Positions 52,142 through 60,414 of a DNA stretch of 64,000 nt are shown piece after piece. Under the pieces are notes generated by a model. It made no database searches and was not told the origin of the DNA. It saw only the letters and a program-made list of their open reading frames with translations. Positions within the stretch are counted from its first letter, which is position 1, and every line of letters starts with the position of its first letter. The stretch is from Luteimonas marina (GTDB taxonomy: Bacteria > Pseudomonadota > Gammaproteobacteria > Xanthomonadales > Xanthomonadaceae): NCBI RefSeq assembly GCF_007859325.1, contig NZ_VOHK01000003.1, forward strand, positions 62,001-126,000, written 5' to 3'. The position numbers and the translations under genes are program-made.

Positions 52142-53107
52142 ATGCGCTATCGCCGCCTCGGGGGCTCGGGCCTGCAGCTGTCGGCGCTGTCGCTCGGCGC
52201 CTGGCTGACGGCCGGCGCGCGCCTGGGCCGCGGCGAGATGCGCGAGCTGGTCGCGCTCGCCTGGGACCACGGCATCAACTTCTTCGACAACGCCGAGAAC
52301 TACGCGCACGGCGAGGCCGAGCGGGTGGTCGGCGACGTGATCGCCGACCTGCGCCTGCCGCGCGACGGCTTCTGCGTGTCGAGCAAGGTGCGTTTCGGCT
52401 CGGCGGCCGACCCGCGCCCCACCCAGGCCGGCCTGTCGCGCAAGCACGTGCGCGACGCCTGCCACGATGCGCTCGCGCGCCTGCGCGTGGACTACCTCGA
52501 CCTGTTCTTCTGCCACCGCCCCGATCCCGATACCCCGGTCGAGGAAACCGTCTGGGCGATGGACGCGCTGGTCCGGCAGGGCAAGGTGCTGTACTGGGGG
52601 ACTTCGGAATGGCCCGCGGCGCTGGTCCGCGATGCCATCCACGTCGCGCGCACGCACCACCTGCACGCGCCGACGATGGAGCAGCCGCAGTACAACCTGC
52701 TGCACCGCGACCGCGTCGAACTCGAATACGCGCCGCTGTACGCCGAGCATGGACTCGGCACCACGGTCTGGTCGCCGCTGGCCTCGGGCCTGCTGAGCGG
52801 CAAGTACAACGATGGCGTGCCCGGCGACAGCCGTTTCGCGCAGCTGGGCGAGGACGACCCGCTGCGCCGGGACAAGCTGGCCGCGTCGCGGATCGAGCGC
52901 GCGCGCCGGTTCACCGCGCTGGCCGCCGAGCTGGGAGTCGCCCCGGCACCGCTGGCGATCGCCTGGTGCCTGGCCAACCCCTACGTCTCGACGGTCCTGC
53001 TGGGGGTGAGCCGACCGGCGCAACTGCTTGAAAACCTTGGGGCGCTGGCGCTGTCCGAGCACTTCGACGAGCAGGTCTGGCGGCGGCTGGAGGCGGCGAC
53101 CCGGTGA
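52142..53107 (+). CDS. Aldo/keto reductase, voltage-gated K+ channel beta-subunit-like
   Basis: 321 residues; MRYRRLGGSGLQLSALSLGAW is the beta-1 strand and NFFDNAENYAHGEAERVVG contains the catalytic Asp and Tyr. CVSSKV, DYLDLFFCHRPDP and VLYWGTSEW give the Lys, His-region and cofactor segments, and SPLASGLLSGKYNDG the NADPH loop. The closest named relatives are Kv-beta/YghZ-type reductases. It probably reduces aldehydes with NADPH in the cytosol. It diverges from the degenerate GGDEF gene; a palindromic repeat follows it. Confidence 0.9.
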   Translation: MRYRRLGGSGLQLSALSLGAWLTAGARLGRGEMRELVALAWDHGINFFDNAENYAHGEAERVVGDVIADLRLPRDGFCVSSKVRFGSAADPRPTQAGLSRKHVRDACHDALARLRVDYLDLFFCHRPDPDTPVEETVWAMDALVRQGKVLYWGTSEWPAALVRDAIHVARTHHLHAPTMEQPQYNLLHRDRVELEYAPLYAEHGLGTTVWSPLASGLLSGKYNDGVPGDSRFAQLGEDDPLRRDKLAASRIERARRFTALAAELGVAPAPLAIAWCLANPYVSTVLLGVSRPAQLLENLGALALSEHFDEQVWRRLEAATR

Positions 53108-53145
53108 GTTTCGGGGCCGTGCTCAAGGCCGTCATTCCCTTCAAG

Positions 53146-53234
53146 GTCGTCATCCCCGCGAAGGCGGGGACCCAGTGTCTTTGTTTTTCAAAGTCTTGAA
53201 GACACTGGGTCCCCGCCTTCGCGGGGATGACGAC
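53146..53234. repeat. Palindromic repeat pair, GTCATCCCCGCGAAGG family
   Basis: Arms at 53146-53181 and 53199-53234 are perfect 36-bp reverse complements. They lie between the aldo/keto reductase stop and the hemP promoter, and could terminate the reductase transcript. Confidence 0.9.
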
Positions 53235-53282
53235 TTTTGGATTCACTGGCAATAGAAAATGCCTATCGAAGCCATCCACCGG

Positions 53283-53311
53283 TTGACAGATAAATGAGAA
53301 TCATTAGCATT
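53283..53311 (+). promoter_or_regulatory. hemP promoter overlapped by a Fur box
   Basis: TTGACA (53283-53288) and TAGCAT (53305-53310) are spaced by 16 bases. Between and over them lies ATAAATGAGAATCATTAGC, a good match to the Fur consensus. Iron-loaded Fur would block polymerase, so the heme genes should be on only in low iron. Confidence 0.85.
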
Positions 53312-53340
53312 GTTATTCCCGACTGGTGAGGAACGCCGCA

Positions 53341-53541
53341 ATGCTCGTGAGCCAAGAGACCTTCCCGATTTCCGCCGCCCCGGCCGATGCGGGGCAGGAC
53401 CGCGGCCGCCCGCAGCCGCCGACCCTCGAGATCGACAGTCTGCGCCTGCTGCAGGGACAGCGCGAACTGCGCATCCGCCACGGCAACGAGACCTACCGCC
53501 TGCGGCATACGCGCAACGACAAGCTGATCCTCACCAAGTAA
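53341..53541 (+). CDS. hemP: Hemin uptake protein HemP
   Basis: 66 residues from ATG 53341, with GAGGAA nine bases upstream. The conserved C-terminal core IDSLRLLQGQRELRIRHGNETYRLRHTRNDKLILTK-like region (residues 30-66) matches HemP. It is required for transcription of heme-uptake genes in some bacteria. It sits just downstream of the Fur-controlled promoter and 150 bases before the TonB receptor. Confidence 0.9.
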   Translation: MLVSQETFPISAAPADAGQDRGRPQPPTLEIDSLRLLQGQRELRIRHGNETYRLRHTRNDKLILTK

Positions 53542-53691
53542 GTCGCTGCATCACCCGCAGCCGGGCGTCGCCGTGATCGGCGGCGACCGGCCGCGCGGGT
53601 TCCGTTTCTCTCCCAAGGCCCGCAAGCCACCGCCACGCCTGCCGTGCGGGATGCCAGCCAGCCTCGAACCACAAGACCATCGAGACTGCCC

Positions 53692-55923
53692 ATGCGTCCC
53701 ACCCTGCTTGCCGCCGCGCTGGTCGCGGCGTTGCCGCGAATTGCGCTGGCCGAGACCGCCACCGATACCGCCGTCCCTGCCGATGCCGCCGATTTCGACC
53801 GTGTGGTCGTGACCGCCACGCGCACCGAGCGCGCAATCACCGACGTGCCCAACACGGTCGACGTCGTCACCCGCGAGCGCATGGACGAACTGCTGGTGCG
53901 CGACCTGCGCGACCTGTTCCGCTACGAACCGGGCATCACCGTCAGCGAGAACTTCGGCCGCTTCGGCATCGGCGACATCCGCATCCGCGGCCTCGGCGGC
54001 AACCGCGTGCGCATCCAGACCGACGGCATCGTGGTGTCGGATGCGTTCTCGATCGGCAGCTTCTCCAACGCCAACCGCAACTTCGTCGACCTCGACACGC
54101 TCAAGCGCGTGGAAGTGGTGCGCGGCCCCACCAGTTCGCTCTACGGCTCGGATGCCCTCGGCGGCACCGTGTCGTTCATCACCAAGGATCCTTCGGACTA
54201 TCTGGAGGCCGGCAAGGACGCCTACTTCGGCTTCAAGCTCGGTTTCGAGAGCGACTGGAACGGCCTGTCCGGCGGCGCCACCGCGGCCTTCGGCGGCGAG
54301 CGCTGGTCGGGCATGGTCGCGGTGAACCATCGCCAGGGACAGGAAACCGAGAACATGGGCGAGGTCGGCGGCACCGGCAGCGCGCGTACCCAGCCGAACC
54401 CGCAGGAGCGCGACGGCCGCAGCCTGCTGGCCAAGCTGGTGTATGCGCCGTCGCAACAACAGCGTTTCCGGCTGACGGTGGAAGGCAACGAGGACATCGC
54501 CGACACTGACATGCTGACCTCGCAGGGCTTCCAGGCGCTGACCGGCGCCACCAACACCCGCGTCGCCGCGCACGACAAGCAGACCCGCGCACGGGTGTCG
54601 TTCGCGCACGAGATCGACGGGCTCGACGGCTTCGCCGACGCGATCGACTGGCAGGTCTACCGCCAGGACAGCGAGACCACCCAGTACACCATCGAGGAGC
54701 GCACGCTGCCGGCGCCGACGCTGCGCGACATCCGCGAGCGCAGCTTCAACTTCGATCAGCGCCTGTATGGGCTGCAGCTGAACTTCCGCAAGGCGCTGGG
54801 CGATGCCGTCGTGCACGACCTCGCCTGGGGCCTGGACGTGTCGCGGACCGAAACGAAGCAGAAGCGCGACGGCCTGCGCACGTTCCCGTTGACCGGCGTG
54901 CAGACGCCGAGCATGCCGCCGGACGACTTCCCGGTGCGCGACTTCCCGGTCAGCAAGACCACGACCGCCGCGCTGTACCTGCAGGACGAGGTCGCCTTCG
55001 CCGACGGCGCGTTCCGGCTGGTGCCGGCGCTGCGCGTGGACTACTACGACCTTGAACCCGAGCTCGACGGCATCTTCGCCGGCGACAACCCGGGCGTCGC
55101 CGTCGCCGGCCTGACCGAGACCAGCGTGTCGCCCAAGCTCGGCATGGTCTGGCACTTCAGCGACGGCTGGTCGCTGTTCGGCGGCTACGCGCGTGGCTTC
55201 CGCTCGCCGCCCTACGCCGACGTCAACATCGGTTTCACCAACGTGATGTTCGGCTACACCGCGATCGCCAATCCGGACCTGAAGCCCGAAACCAGCGATG
55301 GCCTCGAACTCGGCCTGCGCTACTCGGGCGATGCGGTCCATGCCAGCCTGTCGGGCTATTACAACCGCTACGAGGACTTCATCGAGTCGTTCCGTTTCAT
55401 CGGCTTCAACGACGAAGGTCTGATGCTGTACCAGTCGCAGAACGTCGCCGAGGCGCGCATCCACGGCGTCGAGCTGAAGGCGGGCGTGGATCTGGGCGCG
55501 TTCTCCGAGGCGATGGCGGGCTGGTCGCTGCGCGGCGCCGCGGCGTGGTCGCGCGGCGACGACCGCACCGACGACGTGCCGCTGGACTCGGTCGATCCGC
55601 TGACCGCGACGCTGGGGCTCGCCTACGACAGCGACGGCTGGGGCGCGGAACTCGCGGGCCGCTTCGTCGGCCGCCGCGACCGCATGTCGCCGCCGCCCGC
55701 GGGCGTCACCTATTTCGAATCGCCCGGCTACGGCGTGCTCGACCTGTACGCGCACTGGACCTTCGCGCCCGGCGCGCGGGTCAACGTCGGCGTCTTCAAC
55801 CTGGCCGACAAGCGCTACTGGCCTTCCGGCAGCGTGCCGCTGGTGAGCAGCTCGAGCGCGACCGTGGACCGCTACACCGCGCCGGGGCGCAACCTCGCCG
55901 CCAGCCTGTCGATCGACTGGTGA
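53692..55923 (+). CDS. TonB-dependent hemoglobin/heme receptor
   Basis: 743 residues from ATG 53692. A signal peptide (LLAAALVAALPRIALAE) precedes DFDRVVVTATRTERA, the TonB-box-like start. The plug has IRIRGLGGNRVRIQTDGI and VEVVRGPTSSLYGSDALGGTVSF. The barrel contains FRSPPYADVNIG and NPDLKPETSDGLELGLRY and ends in ASLSIDW with the terminal aromatic. The family is the TonB-hemoglobin/transferrin/lactoferrin receptor group. With hemP upstream and Fur control it is most likely a heme receptor, by context more than by a FRAP/NPNL motif, though FRSPPYADVN and NPDL occupy the corresponding positions. Confidence 0.92.
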   Translation: MRPTLLAAALVAALPRIALAETATDTAVPADAADFDRVVVTATRTERAITDVPNTVDVVTRERMDELLVRDLRDLFRYEPGITVSENFGRFGIGDIRIRGLGGNRVRIQTDGIVVSDAFSIGSFSNANRNFVDLDTLKRVEVVRGPTSSLYGSDALGGTVSFITKDPSDYLEAGKDAYFGFKLGFESDWNGLSGGATAAFGGERWSGMVAVNHRQGQETENMGEVGGTGSARTQPNPQERDGRSLLAKLVYAPSQQQRFRLTVEGNEDIADTDMLTSQGFQALTGATNTRVAAHDKQTRARVSFAHEIDGLDGFADAIDWQVYRQDSETTQYTIEERTLPAPTLRDIRERSFNFDQRLYGLQLNFRKALGDAVVHDLAWGLDVSRTETKQKRDGLRTFPLTGVQTPSMPPDDFPVRDFPVSKTTTAALYLQDEVAFADGAFRLVPALRVDYYDLEPELDGIFAGDNPGVAVAGLTETSVSPKLGMVWHFSDGWSLFGGYARGFRSPPYADVNIGFTNVMFGYTAIANPDLKPETSDGLELGLRYSGDAVHASLSGYYNRYEDFIESFRFIGFNDEGLMLYQSQNVAEARIHGVELKAGVDLGAFSEAMAGWSLRGAAAWSRGDDRTDDVPLDSVDPLTATLGLAYDSDGWGAELAGRFVGRRDRMSPPPAGVTYFESPGYGVLDLYAHWTFAPGARVNVGVFNLADKRYWPSGSVPLVSSSSATVDRYTAPGRNLAASLSIDW

Positions 55924-55927
55924 GGCG

Positions 55928-56587
55928 ATGACGCCGCGGCCGTTCGCCCTCGTCGAGCACGCGCCGTCCGCGACGACGGCGCGCCTGCCCACGCCGCGCC
56001 AGCTCGCGCAGCTGGGCACGGTGCTGTGCCTGTACCGGCAGGCGTCGGGCGGCGAACTCGCCGGCTGGTCACAGGCGGTGCGCGCCGAGGCGGGCGCCGA
56101 ACTCGACAGCGACGGCATGCAGGAAAGCCTGCTGTTCTACGATCGCGCCGACCGCTGCTGCTGGCGCCTGTACCTGCTGCCCGACAGCGATTTCCTGGCC
56201 TGGGAAGGCCTGGCCGCGGCGCTGCCGCCGCATGCCGATCCGCTGGCGTCGGCCGGCGTCGCCGAGCGCCTGCTGCGGCGCCTGGCCGGCAATCTCGGCG
56301 AACGCTGGACCGGCAGCATCCTGCGCCTGCACGAACTGCGCGCCGGCCCCGGCGCCGGGTTCGCGCCGCCGGCGGTGCTGGCGGCCAGCCTCGCGTCGGT
56401 CTCGCCGCTGGGCGCCGGCATCGCCCGCCGCATCGCCCATCGCCAAGGCGCCGAGGCCGCCAGCCTGGTCGACGAGTGCTGCTGCGAACGCGCCGCGCGC
56501 GCGGCCGCCCGCGCGTCCGGCGATGATGAAACCTATGCCCTGATCCGCCTCAATCCCCATCTCCACACCACCGGAAAGCAAGCATGA
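55928..56587 (+). CDS. Uncharacterised heme-locus protein (hemin-transport-associated)
   Basis: 219 residues, starting four bases after the receptor stop and overlapping the next gene by 4 nt. No signal peptide is seen, so it is probably cytosolic. Visible features are FYDRADRCCWRLYLLPDSDFLAWEGL, a run rich in Ala/Arg, and a C-terminal DECCCERAARAAARA with three consecutive cysteines that could bind iron or heme. It is in the same operon as hemP and the receptor, so a role in handling imported heme is inferred. The family is not recognised with confidence. Confidence 0.75.
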   Translation: MTPRPFALVEHAPSATTARLPTPRQLAQLGTVLCLYRQASGGELAGWSQAVRAEAGAELDSDGMQESLLFYDRADRCCWRLYLLPDSDFLAWEGLAAALPPHADPLASAGVAERLLRRLAGNLGERWTGSILRLHELRAGPGAGFAPPAVLAASLASVSPLGAGIARRIAHRQGAEAASLVDECCCERAARAAARASGDDETYALIRLNPHLHTTGKQA

Positions 56588-57546
56588 ACATGCCCGCCAC
56601 CACCTTCCTCGCGCTCACGCTGCTGGCCACCGGCGCCGCCCGCGCGCAGGACGCCGCCATCGCCGACCCCGAAAAGGACCGCGCCGCGATCCTCGCCATG
56701 CAGGGCGAATACCTGGTCGATTTCGCCTTCGACGAAACCGTGCTGCTGGCGCCCGGCTACGAGCGCGCGTCGGCGATGCGCAGCGGCGGCGACGAGGTGG
56801 TGATCGTGGTCGAGGACACACCGGCGAAGGTCGTGCTGCAGCACATCCTGGTCGATTCCAAGTCCGGCCACGTCACCAAGCACTGGCGCCAGGATTGGGT
56901 CTACGAGGCGCCGCAGCGCTGGGAGTTCGCGGCCGACCAGACCTGGCGCGTGCGCGACATCCCCGCCGACAAGACCAAGGGTGCGTGGACGCAGTGCGTC
57001 TACGAGGTGAGCGACGCGCCGCGCTACTGCGGCACCGGCCGCTGGAACCACCGCTACGGCGTGGCGACCTGGACCTCCGACCGCACCTGGCGCCCGCTGC
57101 CGCGGCGCGAGTACACCAAGCGCAGCGACTACAACGCGATGAACGTGGAGAACCGCCACACCATCGTCCCCGGCGGCTGGACCCACGAGCAGGACAACAC
57201 CAAGGCCGTGCGTCGCGCCGACGGCAGCACCGAGCGCACCATCGCCCGCGAGTTCGGCTTCAACGACTACCAGAAGGACACCGACGTCGACTTCACGCCG
57301 GCCCACGACTACTGGGCCGCGACGAAGGACTACTGGGCCAGGGTGCGCGCGCGCTGGGACGCGGCGCTGGCGAATCCCGCCGGCCTGCACCTGAAGACCA
57401 AGATCGACGGCATGGCGATGATCATCCCGCTGTTCACCCAGGCCGGCGAGGTGCAGGAGGGCAAGGACGTGACCGACGCCGAGATCGACAAGGTGTTCGC
57501 CGAATGGGTCGAGCCCGCGGGTCCGGAGCCGGTTGCGGCGAAGTAG
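56584..57546 (+). CDS. DUF6607 family secreted protein of the heme operon
   Basis: 320 residues. The N-terminal MNMPATTFLALTLLATGAARAQ is a signal peptide. The mature part contains GEYLVDFAFDETVLLAPGYERA, VVIVVEDTPAKVVLQHILVD, WVYEAPQRWEFAADQTWRVRD, TKGAWTQCVYEVSDAPRYCG and REFGFNDYQKDTDVDFTPAHDYWA. The family commonly accompanies hemin TonB receptors in proteobacteria but has no known function. Its likely place is the periplasm. It is the last gene of the Fur-regulated operon. Confidence 0.83.
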   Translation: MNMPATTFLALTLLATGAARAQDAAIADPEKDRAAILAMQGEYLVDFAFDETVLLAPGYERASAMRSGGDEVVIVVEDTPAKVVLQHILVDSKSGHVTKHWRQDWVYEAPQRWEFAADQTWRVRDIPADKTKGAWTQCVYEVSDAPRYCGTGRWNHRYGVATWTSDRTWRPLPRREYTKRSDYNAMNVENRHTIVPGGWTHEQDNTKAVRRADGSTERTIAREFGFNDYQKDTDVDFTPAHDYWAATKDYWARVRARWDAALANPAGLHLKTKIDGMAMIIPLFTQAGEVQEGKDVTDAEIDKVFAEWVEPAGPEPVAAK

Positions 57547-57585
57547 GTTTTCCGGCAAAGGCCGTCGCTGGCCTGAAGCAACCCA

Positions 57586-57615
57586 CCGTCATCCCCGCCT
57601 TCGCGGGGATGACGG
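57586..57615. repeat. Solo hairpin, CCGTCATCCCCGC family
   Basis: A single perfect hairpin (CCGTCATCCCCGC with a CTTC loop) 40 bases after the DUF6607 stop, and hence a possible terminator of the heme operon. A second small hairpin (GTCGGGGC-TAC-GCCCCGAC, 57626-57644) follows. Confidence 0.8.
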
Positions 57616-57686
57616 TCTGTTGTAGGTCGGGGCTACGCCCCGACGCCCCGCCATCGCAGCGGCTTGAACCGACGTGTCCAATCACG

Positions 57687-57797
57687 TTTGTCATTCCGAC
57701 CGTAGGGAGGAATCTGCTTTCGTCGTTTCGCTTGCCCGAAGCAGATTCCTCCCTACGGTCGGAATGACAAACGGGCTTCGGTCGGAATGACAATCGG
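57687..57797. repeat. Palindromic repeat pair, TGTCATTCCGACCGTAG family, with extra partial arm
   Basis: Arms at 57687-57719 and 57739-57771 are perfect 33-bp reverse complements. A further partial right arm (CGGTCGGAATGACA) starts at 57779. The element lies between the convergent heme operon and PDZ-protein gene, in the 313-bp gap. Confidence 0.88.
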
Positions 57798-57859
57798 ATC
57801 TCTGTTGGAATGGCAATCGGATCATCCGCGGGTTGCGTCGGTACGACCGCCTCCGCGCA

Positions 57860-59014
57860 TCACAAGGCCACGACGGACTCGCCGTGCGCATCGTCGCCGC
57901 CGCCGAACGCCACGCGCGGCGGCGCGGGGGGTACCGGCGGTGCGGGTGGCGCGGATGCAGCAGGCGCAGGCGGCTTCGGTGGCGACGGCGGGGCAGGCGG
58001 CGCGGGCGGCACCGGCCACGCCAGCTTCGGAACCGTGACCCGCGCCTGCCCGGCCTTGCGCTCGCGCAGGTAATCGATCGCCACCTTGTCGCCGTCACCC
58101 TTGCCGCGCAGCTGGGCCATGACTTCGCGCGGCGACGCCACTGCCTTGCCGTCGACGCGCTGGATCACGTCGCCGGCCTGCAGGCCATCCAGCTCGCCGT
58201 TCGACAGCACCAGCACGCCGCTGTCGGTGCCGAAGTAGCGGCCGAGCTGCGGATCGACCTCGGCCAGGTTCAGGCCGTTCCAGCGGAACGCCGACAGCAG
58301 CTTCGGCGCCGCGCAGTCCTCGCCCTTGCAGTCGGCGCCGTCGCGGGTGATGCGGATGACTTCCCGGCGCACCTCCGGTGCGATCCCCGGCACGGATTCC
58401 AGCGCCAGCAGGCCCGCGTCGAGTCCCTTCATCGCCGACGAGATCGTGCGTTCGAGCTGCGCCTCGTCGAGCCATTCGAAGCGCCCGCCGTCGCCGGTGG
58501 CGAATGCGAGCGCGCGGCCGCCGGCCCGGGGCGTAACCGCGACGCTGGCGCCGCGGCCGTCGCGCTGGTAGCCCAGCCGTACCTGGCGGTCGGCCTGCAG
58601 GTTGCCGAGCAGCTTGCGCGCGTTCTCCACGCGCAGCTCGCCGCTGCTGCCCAGGATCTGCACGCCATCGACCGACAGCAGCCGGTCGCCGCTCCTGAGC
58701 CCGGCCTTCGCCGCCGCGCCGTCGGGCGTGACGCCGGTGATGCGCACGCCGGCCTGCGCGTCGGGCGACAGCAGCACGCCGAGCAGCGGGCGGTCGAGGG
58801 CCTGTTCGATCCGCGCGCGCGCGACCCTGGCGGCATCGCCTGCATGTTGGCGCGACAGTTCGGCGACGCGTTCGGCGGCGCGGGCGAGTTCCTCGCGCGC
58901 CTGCGCGAGCTCCTTCGCGGCGGCGGCGTCGCGCGCGGGGTCGTTGGCCGATGCGGTGCCGGCGAGCAGCGCGGCGAGCGCGGCGGACAGCAGGGACAGG
59001 GAAGCGGGTTTCAT
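57860..59014 (-). CDS. Periplasmic PDZ-domain protein with Pro-rich tail
   Basis: 384 residues. A signal peptide (LSLLSAALAALLAGTASAN) is followed by a helical stretch (AAAKELAQAREELARAAERVAEL). Two PDZ domains are visible: RPLLGVLLSPDAQAGVRITGVTPDGAAAKAGLRSGDRLLSVDG near residues 75-115, and GTDSGVLVLSNGELDGLQAGDVIQRVDG near 270. No protease domain is seen. The C-terminal 60 residues are a proline-rich run. It is the last gene of the sigma/anti-sigma operon and is probably a regulatory target or sensor of envelope stress; that role is inferred. Confidence 0.83.
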   Translation of the reverse strand: MKPASLSLLSAALAALLAGTASANDPARDAAAAKELAQAREELARAAERVAELSRQHAGDAARVARARIEQALDRPLLGVLLSPDAQAGVRITGVTPDGAAAKAGLRSGDRLLSVDGVQILGSSGELRVENARKLLGNLQADRQVRLGYQRDGRGASVAVTPRAGGRALAFATGDGGRFEWLDEAQLERTISSAMKGLDAGLLALESVPGIAPEVRREVIRITRDGADCKGEDCAAPKLLSAFRWNGLNLAEVDPQLGRYFGTDSGVLVLSNGELDGLQAGDVIQRVDGKAVASPREVMAQLRGKGDGDKVAIDYLRERKAGQARVTVPKLAWPVPPAPPAPPSPPKPPAPAASAPPAPPVPPAPPRVAFGGGDDAHGESVVAL

Positions 59015-59042
59015 GGCGGACCTCGATGGGAACGGTGGTGGA

Positions 59043-59606
59043 TCAGTCGACGGCGACCAGCGCGGCGTCGTAGCGCACGCCCTGCGAGGCGAGCCAGCGG
59101 CGGTTGCTTTCGAAGCCGGTGAGCGTGCGCAGGCCGTCGACGCGCTGCTGCCACAGCGACAGCTGCTCCTCGCGCGAGAGGCCCGGCTGCATCAGCGCCG
59201 CGTCGATCGCGGCCAGCCGGCCGTCGAACTCGTCGGCGAGCAGGGCGGCGGTGGCGCTGGACACGCGGTCGTCGCGCGCGAGGGCGAGCAGGGATTCGAG
59301 CTGGGCCGATTCGGCGTACATCCGTTCGAGCGGATCGGCGGGCGTGGCGGCGAGGTGATCGGCGGGCGTCGTCGCCGGTGCGGCGTCGACGTCATCGGGC
59401 CCTTGCACCCGCCACGGCGCGGCGACGGCCAGCGCCAGCACCGCGGCGCTCGCTATCCACAGCGGCCAACGCCTGCGGCGGCGCGCGTCGAGCTTCGCGG
59501 CGACCGCCTGCCAGCCGCCGGCGGGCGGCGATTCCGGCGGCAGCGCGGCGAAGGCCTCGTGCCAGTCGCGGGGCGGAAGGGATTGGCTGGAACTGGCGTC
59601 AGGCAT
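59043..59606 (-). CDS. Putative anti-sigma factor, single-pass membrane
   Basis: 187 residues. An N-terminal cytosolic segment (DWHEAFAALPPESPPAGGWQAVAAKLDARRR) is followed by one hydrophobic helix (WIASAAVLALAVAAPW, about residues 49-64) and a periplasmic helical part with MYAESAQLESLLALARDD and RLAAIDAALMQPGLSREEQLSLWQQRV. The overlap of 8 nt with the sigma-factor gene and the membrane topology suggest an anti-sigma factor. No zinc-binding HxxxCxxC motif is seen. The family is not recognised by name, so the function is from position. Confidence 0.72.
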   Translation of the reverse strand: MPDASSSQSLPPRDWHEAFAALPPESPPAGGWQAVAAKLDARRRRRWPLWIASAAVLALAVAAPWRVQGPDDVDAAPATTPADHLAATPADPLERMYAESAQLESLLALARDDRVSSATAALLADEFDGRLAAIDAALMQPGLSREEQLSLWQQRVDGLRTLTGFESNRRWLASQGVRYDAALVAVD

Positions 59607-60192
59607 GGGCCGACTCCGGGACGGACTGCGGTTCGGGTTCGAGCAGCGCGCGCAGGCGGCGGGTGCCGCGCGCGAGCTGCGATTTCGAGAAGCTCGCGGT
59701 GCGCGCCATCAGCGCGGCGATCTCCTCGTGCGTGTAGCCCTCGGCGTGGTACAGCCACAGCACGCTGCGGGTGGTGGCGGGCAGCGTCGCCAGCGCGCGC
59801 TGCAGCGCCGCGGCGTCGGCGGCGGCGGGCGGCGGCGGGGCGACGTCGTCCTGCGGTTCGTGGACGTCCAGGTCGAGTTCGTCCGGGCGCTGTTTCGCGC
59901 GCCGCAACCGCATCAGCGCCTCGTTCACCGCGATCTGCCGCAGCCAGCCCCAGAACGGGCTGTCGCCGCGGAAGTCGCGGATGCGGTCGATCACCTTCAG
60001 CATCGTGTCCTGCAGCACCTCGGCAGCCTCCTCGCGGTCGCCGCAGATGCGCAGCGCCAGCGTGAATACGGGTCGCTCGAACCAGCGGTAGACCTGTTCC
60101 AGCGCCGCGCGGTCGCCGGCCCGCGCGCGGGCGAGCAGGGCGCCGGGCACCTCGATGGCGAAGCTGGACGGCGGTCGGGATTCGGGCGGCAT
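59599..60192 (-). CDS. ECF-type RNA polymerase sigma factor
   Basis: 197 residues. Region 2 is LARARAGDRAALEQVYRWFERPVFTLALRICGDREEAAEVLQDTMLKVIDRIRDFRGDSPFWGWLRQIAVNEALMRLRR, with the W-region and LQDTMLKV that read -10 DNA. Region 4 is RALATLPATTRSVLWLYHAEGYTHEEIAALMARTASFSKSQLARGTRRLRAL, the -35 HTH. It should direct polymerase to envelope-stress promoters. It is the first gene of a minus-strand operon with the putative anti-sigma factor and the PDZ protein. The promoter lies in the 220-bp gap before the SPFH gene, next to a palindromic repeat. Confidence 0.94.
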   Translation of the reverse strand: MPPESRPPSSFAIEVPGALLARARAGDRAALEQVYRWFERPVFTLALRICGDREEAAEVLQDTMLKVIDRIRDFRGDSPFWGWLRQIAVNEALMRLRRAKQRPDELDLDVHEPQDDVAPPPPAAADAAALQRALATLPATTRSVLWLYHAEGYTHEEIAALMARTASFSKSQLARGTRRLRALLEPEPQSVPESAHA

Positions 60193-60248
60193 TCCCCATT
60201 GTGGATGCGGGTGGGCGGGAAAGCGTCGCAGGTGGATGGTTGCTACGG

Positions 60249-60315
60249 CTTGTCATCCCGAGCGTAGCGAGGGATCTTGGCCGCCGGAGATCCCTCGCTC
60301 AGCTCGGGATGACAG
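60249..60315. repeat. Palindromic repeat pair, TTGTCATCCCGAGCGTAG family
   Basis: Arms at 60249-60277 and 60288-60315 are about 27-bp near-perfect reverse complements. The element sits between divergent sigma-factor and SPFH genes, upstream of both starts. Confidence 0.85.
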
Positions 60316-60380
60316 CCCCTTGGGGGCGCGTTGCCGGGAATGCCCCGGTCACATCCAGCCTGCAGGCGGCGTCTGCCTCC

Positions 60381-60386
60381 TATACT
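60381..60386 (+). promoter_or_regulatory. SPFH gene -10 element
   Basis: TATACT lies 29 bases before the SPFH start, followed by a strong AGGAGGGG ribosome site at 60401-60408. No clear -35 is visible at the right distance. Confidence 0.5.
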
Positions 60387-60414
60387 GCAACTACGACAAG
60401 AGGAGGGGACACCC

